Below, piece after piece: positions 4,982 through 8,217 of a stretch of 8,217 nt of DNA (position 1 is the stretch's first letter; each line of letters starts with the position of its first letter). The notes beneath the pieces were generated by a model. That model saw only the letters and a program-made list of their open reading frames with translations, did not search any database and was not told where the DNA came from. Position numbers and translations under genes: made by a program. This DNA comes from an uncultured Verrucomicrobiota bacterium (GTDB lineage: Bacteria > Verrucomicrobiota > Kiritimatiellia > CAIVKH01): contig CALBHI010000326.1 in assembly GCA_937894535.1 (NCBI GenBank), forward strand, positions 1-8,217, given 5' to 3'.

Positions 4982-7105
4982 ATGAAGTCCCAACAGAAAC
5001 TCCTTTTCGCCTCCCTCGTCCTCGGCCTGACCATCGGCTGGGTGTTCAGCAACGAGCTGCCTTCCGCAGCCACACCCGCCACCTCCACCGCCCCCACGCC
5101 GGAAAGCGCGCGCATGGCCCGCCTGCTGGCCAACAACCTGCCGCTGATGCATCTGAACAAGGTGGAATGGAACGATGCCTTGGCCGAACGGGCTCTTGAC
5201 CACTTCATCGAATCCCTCGATTTCGAGCGCGTGTTTTTCCTCGCCTCCGACATCGAACGCTTCAAGCAGCAGGCCGCCCTGCTCGACGATCAGGTGAAAC
5301 GCGGTGACCTGGCCTTCGCGCTCGAAGCCTACACGACCTTCCGCGACCGCGTCTCGAACCGCGTGGCGTACGCCGAGACCCTGCTGGATCAACCCATCGA
5401 CACCTCGGTGGAGGAAAGCTACGAATGGAAACGCAAGGACGCCCCGTGGCCCGCCGATGAAGCCGCATGGAACGATCTCTGGCGCCAACGCATCAAACAC
5501 CAGTACCTCTCCCGCATTGTCTCCGACGAACTCTCAGCCGAACAGGAGGCACTCGATCCGGAAGCGGAGGACAAACGTTCCCACTCCGAAACCGTGAACG
5601 CCACCCTCGACCCGGTTGAATTCGTCCGCAAGTCACTCCGCCGCTACCAGAACGTCATCCGCGACAACGATGACACCTGGGTCTACGAACGGTACCTCAG
5701 CGCCTTTGCCAAGGCGTTTGATCCGCACACCGATTTCCTTTCCCCGAACAACCGCGAGGATTTCGAGATCAACATGAAGCTTTCCCTCCAGGGTATCGGC
5801 GCGATGCTCAGCACCGAAGACGGCGCGGCCAAGGTCGAACGGCTGATTCCCGGCGGGCCGGCCGAACAGGACGGGCGCCTCAAGCCCGGCGACAAGATCA
5901 TTGCCGTCGCCCAGGGCGACGCCGAAGCGGTGGACGTGCTGCACTGGCCCCTCTATAAAACGGTGCGCTTGATCCGCGGCGACAAGGGATCGAAGGTCGT
6001 GCTGAGCGTGATCCCGACCAGCGACCCGAGCGGCACCACCATCACCAAGATCGACCTCATCCGTGACGAAGTGAAACTCGAGGAGCAGGCTGCCAAGGGC
6101 GAAATCCGCCACGTGACCACCGCCACCGGCGAGACCAATCTCGTCGGCGTGATCACCCTTCCCGACTTCTATGCCGACTTCAAGGGCGGCGATGATGGCG
6201 AAGCCCGCAGCTGCACCCGCGATGTCCTGAACATCCTGAACGACCTGCTCGCCCAAGGCGCAACCGGCATCATCCTCGATCTCCGCAACAACGGCGGCGG
6301 GTCCCTAACCGAGGCCATCGAGATGACCGGTCTGTTCATTGAATCCGGTCCGGTGGTGCAGGTGCGCGACCGCCGCCGCGTGCGCGCCCTCTACGACCGC
6401 GATCCGTCCGTGGCCTACGGCGGCCCGCTGGTCGTGCTGGTGAACCGGCTGAGCGCCTCCGCCTCGGAAATTCTCGCCGGCGCCCTCCAGGACTATGGCC
6501 GCGCGGTGATCATCGGCGACTCGAAGACCCACGGCAAAGGCACCGTGCAGACCCTCACCGAACTGAGCAGCGCCAACCCGCAACTCGGCTCGGTCAAAGT
6601 CACCACCGCCAGCTTCTACCGCATCGCCGGCGGCTCGACCCAGTTGCGCGGCGTCACCCCCGACATCATCGTTCCTTCCTTCATGGAAACCCTCGAGGTC
6701 GGCGAGGACCTGCTGCCCAACGCCCTGCCCTACAGCACCGTGCCCGAGGCCGAATACAAACCGTTCCTCGACAACGGCGACCTGATCACCCTGCTGCAGA
6801 AGAAATCGGAGGAACGCCGCTCCACCGACCCCCGGTTTCAATCGTTCAACAACCTGCTCGCCCGCGCGAAGGAACGCCAGCAGGAGCGCTCGATCTCGCT
6901 GAAACTCGAGGAGCGCCAGCACCTCGTGGAAAGCGAAAAGGAACTGCGCAAGCAGATCGATGAAGTGAATCCGGAAACCGGCAAGAAGGACGACCTGATC
7001 CTGCTGGAAGCCTTGAACGTCGTGCAGGACATGATCCTGCTCGGCCGCGAGAAGGCCGTGGCTGGAGAATCCGTTTCCCCCGCACCGGCCACCAGCGCCC
7101 TGTAA
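4982..7105 (+). CDS. prc: Carboxy-terminal processing protease of the Tsp/Prc type (peptidase S41A)
   Basis: From ATG 4982 the protein has 707 residues, close to the family's usual 660-720. Domain order: signal peptide at about 1-24 (MKSQQ, then LLFASLVLGLTIGWVF); a helical N-terminal Tsp domain at about 40-240; a PDZ domain at about 265-345 (LQGIGAML, GGPAEQDGRLKPGDKI); the S41 catalytic domain at about 385-565 (LDLRNNGGGSL at 432-442); and a charged helical C-terminal domain of the DUF3340 kind at about 585-690. The Ser/Lys dyad is present: SASASEI at 491-497 (S493 by alignment with Prc) and K519 in THGKGTVQ. The enzyme trims or degrades periplasmic proteins from their C-termini and takes part in envelope quality control. 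A GTG at 4943 would add 13 residues ahead of the signal peptide, so ATG 4982 is preferred, although its ribosome site (GGA nine bases upstream) is weak. Confidence 0.93.
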   Translation: MKSQQKLLFASLVLGLTIGWVFSNELPSAATPATSTAPTPESARMARLLANNLPLMHLNKVEWNDALAERALDHFIESLDFERVFFLASDIERFKQQAALLDDQVKRGDLAFALEAYTTFRDRVSNRVAYAETLLDQPIDTSVEESYEWKRKDAPWPADEAAWNDLWRQRIKHQYLSRIVSDELSAEQEALDPEAEDKRSHSETVNATLDPVEFVRKSLRRYQNVIRDNDDTWVYERYLSAFAKAFDPHTDFLSPNNREDFEINMKLSLQGIGAMLSTEDGAAKVERLIPGGPAEQDGRLKPGDKIIAVAQGDAEAVDVLHWPLYKTVRLIRGDKGSKVVLSVIPTSDPSGTTITKIDLIRDEVKLEEQAAKGEIRHVTTATGETNLVGVITLPDFYADFKGGDDGEARSCTRDVLNILNDLLAQGATGIILDLRNNGGGSLTEAIEMTGLFIESGPVVQVRDRRRVRALYDRDPSVAYGGPLVVLVNRLSASASEILAGALQDYGRAVIIGDSKTHGKGTVQTLTELSSANPQLGSVKVTTASFYRIAGGSTQLRGVTPDIIVPSFMETLEVGEDLLPNALPYSTVPEAEYKPFLDNGDLITLLQKKSEERRSTDPRFQSFNNLLARAKERQQERSISLKLEERQHLVESEKELRKQIDEVNPETGKKDDLILLEALNVVQDMILLGREKAVAGESVSPAPATSAL

Positions 7106-7126
7106 CCGCCGCTCCGCACATCCCCC

Positions 7127-7155
7127 GGCGCTGTCCAGGCATTGGACACCGCGCC
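7127..7155. terminator. First of two tandem hairpins between convergent genes
   Basis: GGCGC-TGTCCA (7127-7137) pairs with TGGACA-CC-GCGCC (7143-7155) around a five-base GGCAT loop, giving 11 pairs with two bulged Cs. It starts 21 bases past the protease stop and works on both strands, as a bidirectional terminator between converging genes should. No T-run follows. Confidence 0.5.
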
Positions 7156-7161
7156 ATGACC

Positions 7162-7182
7162 GTTGTCCAACCCCTGGACAAC
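7162..7182. terminator. Second tandem hairpin, perfect 8-bp stem
   Basis: GTTGTCCA (7162-7169) and TGGACAAC (7175-7182) form a perfect eight-base stem with an ACCCC loop. It lies 12 bases from the glucosidase stop (7195-7197, minus strand) and shares the TGTCCA/TGGACA core with the first hairpin. It probably terminates minus-strand transcription or both directions. There is no T-run. Confidence 0.5.
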
Positions 7183-7194
7183 CTCGACCACACC

Positions 7195-8217
7195 CTACCG
7201 GTAAAGCCCGGCCTCGATGATCGTCTGCAGGTAATGCTTCTCGCGGATGGCGCGCGGCTTGGCGGCGAGCGACGGCGTGCGGAACCGCAACGGCTTGACC
7301 GGCGCAACCGCCTCGGTGTCCACCGGCACCCCGTGATTGATCCGGGCCCGCTTGCCTTCAACCTCGATGACCAACGGTTGGCCGGGCTGCATCGGCTCCT
7401 CGACCCGCAGACGCCGTCCCGCATGTTCGAGCGTGACGTGCAGGGTGAGCGGTTGGTCGCACCCCTCCACGCGGGCATGCAGCACCAAGCCCCGCCCCCA
7501 CCGCGTGAGGTTGACCAGCAGGCGCGATCCGCGCCCGAACGGATACACCGCCTCCAGATCGTTCCATTCCGCCGGCAGATGCGGATGCAGGTGCAGCGCG
7601 CCATCGAGCAACCGCGGGTGAAAGCCGCCGAAATCCTGGTAGGCATTGCGCGCGAACTCGGACGTGCTCCACGCCTGCGCCCAGGTTCCGCTGAGCACCA
7701 GTTCGCCCTTCTTGCGCGGCACCGCCTCGATCAACTCGCTCATCGAGCCGCGGCAGCCGAGGTGCAGCACCTGGTGCGCGAGGTTCTGCGCCAGCTTCCA
7801 GGCAAGTGCGGTCTGGCCCACCCGGCACAGCGCGGTGACGGTGAAACCCGCGTTCCACCCCCACACCGTGCCGTTGTGGTAGGCGGCGTCAAAGTGATGC
7901 CACGCATCGTTGTGGTGGTACGGATGGAAATACGGATCGTCCTGCGAGAGCGAAGCGATGCCGTACGGATAGAGCAGCGCGCTGACGGCGTTGCCGACCA
8001 CCGCGGCCTCCTGCGTTTCGTTCAGCAACGGCTCGATCATCGGGATCGACACGACCATCAACTGGTTCGGCCGCACCTTTTCATCGCGGCGGTTGTCGGC
8101 CTCGATGCGGTCGGCCAGCCGGCGCGCCCGCGGATTCCAGAAGCGTTTGATGAACTGCGCACGCAACGTGTCTGCGCGTTTGCGCCAGGCCCGCCCGGTC
8201 CGGGCATCACCGGCCAT
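7195..8217 (-). CDS. Amylo-alpha-1,6-glucosidase-like (GH133, glycogen-debranching type) protein, C-terminal part
   Basis: The 341 codons run from the right edge to TAG 7197-7195. The ATG at the edge is probably internal, because enzymes of this type have some 650-750 residues and the N-terminal half is missing. Numbering from the edge, visible (alpha/alpha)6-barrel elements are FWNPRARRLAD at 26-36, RPNQLMVVSIP at 49-59, YHNGTVWGWNAGF at 113-125, GSMSELIEA at 157-165 (with the family's acidic residues) and GTWAQAWSTSEFAR at 177-190. A C-terminal beta-sandwich-like region of about 140 residues follows (LPAEWNDL at 214-221). The predicted reaction is hydrolysis of alpha-1,6 branch glucosyl residues in glycogen or related glucans in the cytoplasm. 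Related GH15/GH63-like glucosidases share the YHNGTVW motif, so the exact substrate is uncertain. Confidence 0.8.
   Translation of the reverse strand: MAGDARTGRAWRKRADTLRAQFIKRFWNPRARRLADRIEADNRRDEKVRPNQLMVVSIPMIEPLLNETQEAAVVGNAVSALLYPYGIASLSQDDPYFHPYHHNDAWHHFDAAYHNGTVWGWNAGFTVTALCRVGQTALAWKLAQNLAHQVLHLGCRGSMSELIEAVPRKKGELVLSGTWAQAWSTSEFARNAYQDFGGFHPRLLDGALHLHPHLPAEWNDLEAVYPFGRGSRLLVNLTRWGRGLVLHARVEGCDQPLTLHVTLEHAGRRLRVEEPMQPGQPLVIEVEGKRARINHGVPVDTEAVAPVKPLRFRTPSLAAKPRAIREKHYLQTIIEAGLYR

Noticed and set aside
4376..5500. A 374-codon minus-strand frame opposite the ferredoxin and the start of the protease
   Set aside because: It spans two well-supported plus-strand genes and the gap between them, with Gly/Ala/Val-rich composition and no domain.
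1..8217. tRNA or rRNA genes, CRISPR repeats, insertion sequences, attachment sites, phage genes
   Set aside because: I looked for cloverleaf-like segments, regularly spaced repeats, transposase motifs and terminal inverted repeats and saw none I could support.

Overview
The window is a GC-rich (roughly 60-65% by eye) bacterial chromosome segment with six recognisable genes, most of them housekeeping or respiratory. The combination points to a Gram-negative bacterium: a pentaheme ActA plus ActB of alternative complex III (ACIII), a Tat-exported Mn-type superoxide dismutase, a Tsp/Prc-type periplasmic S41 protease and a debranching-enzyme-like glucosidase. A member of the PVC group, perhaps Verrucomicrobiota, is my best guess. 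That is an inference from gene content and protein style, not a demonstrated placement.

Layout. Positions 1-2748 (minus strand) hold the start of an ACIII operon. actA (pentaheme cytochrome c) is followed, with a 13-base overlap, by actB, which runs off the left edge. A good sigma70-like promoter lies upstream in an AT-rich 180-base gap (2749-2928). A HAD-superfamily phosphatase (2929-3594, minus) is divergent from a superoxide dismutase gene (3659-4387, plus), and the two share a 64-base gap. Downstream on the plus strand are a thioredoxin-fold [2Fe-2S] ferredoxin (4457-4879) and a large carboxy-terminal processing protease (4982-7105). The right edge holds the C-terminal part of a GH133-like amylo-alpha-1,6-glucosidase on the minus strand (7195-8217). 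It converges on the protease, with two tandem hairpins between the stop codons.

The most notable observation is at the left end. The actB frame stays open to base 1, but its last ~80 codons (about 1-255) are no longer ActB. They read as a DUF4440/SnoaL-like (NTF2-fold) domain, and GC content falls from about 63% to about 50% at the same point. The iron-sulfur half of ActB is missing. This is either an assembly or contig chimera, or a real rearrangement that would cripple ACIII.

Functionally, ActA/ActB belong to a membrane quinol-oxidising electron-transfer complex. The SOD and the protease act in the periplasm, on superoxide and on protein quality control respectively. The ferredoxin, the phosphatase and the glucosidase show no clear pathway link to each other. 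I see no RNA genes, CRISPR array or transposon. Apart from the chimera, no previously undescribed multi-gene system is evident.
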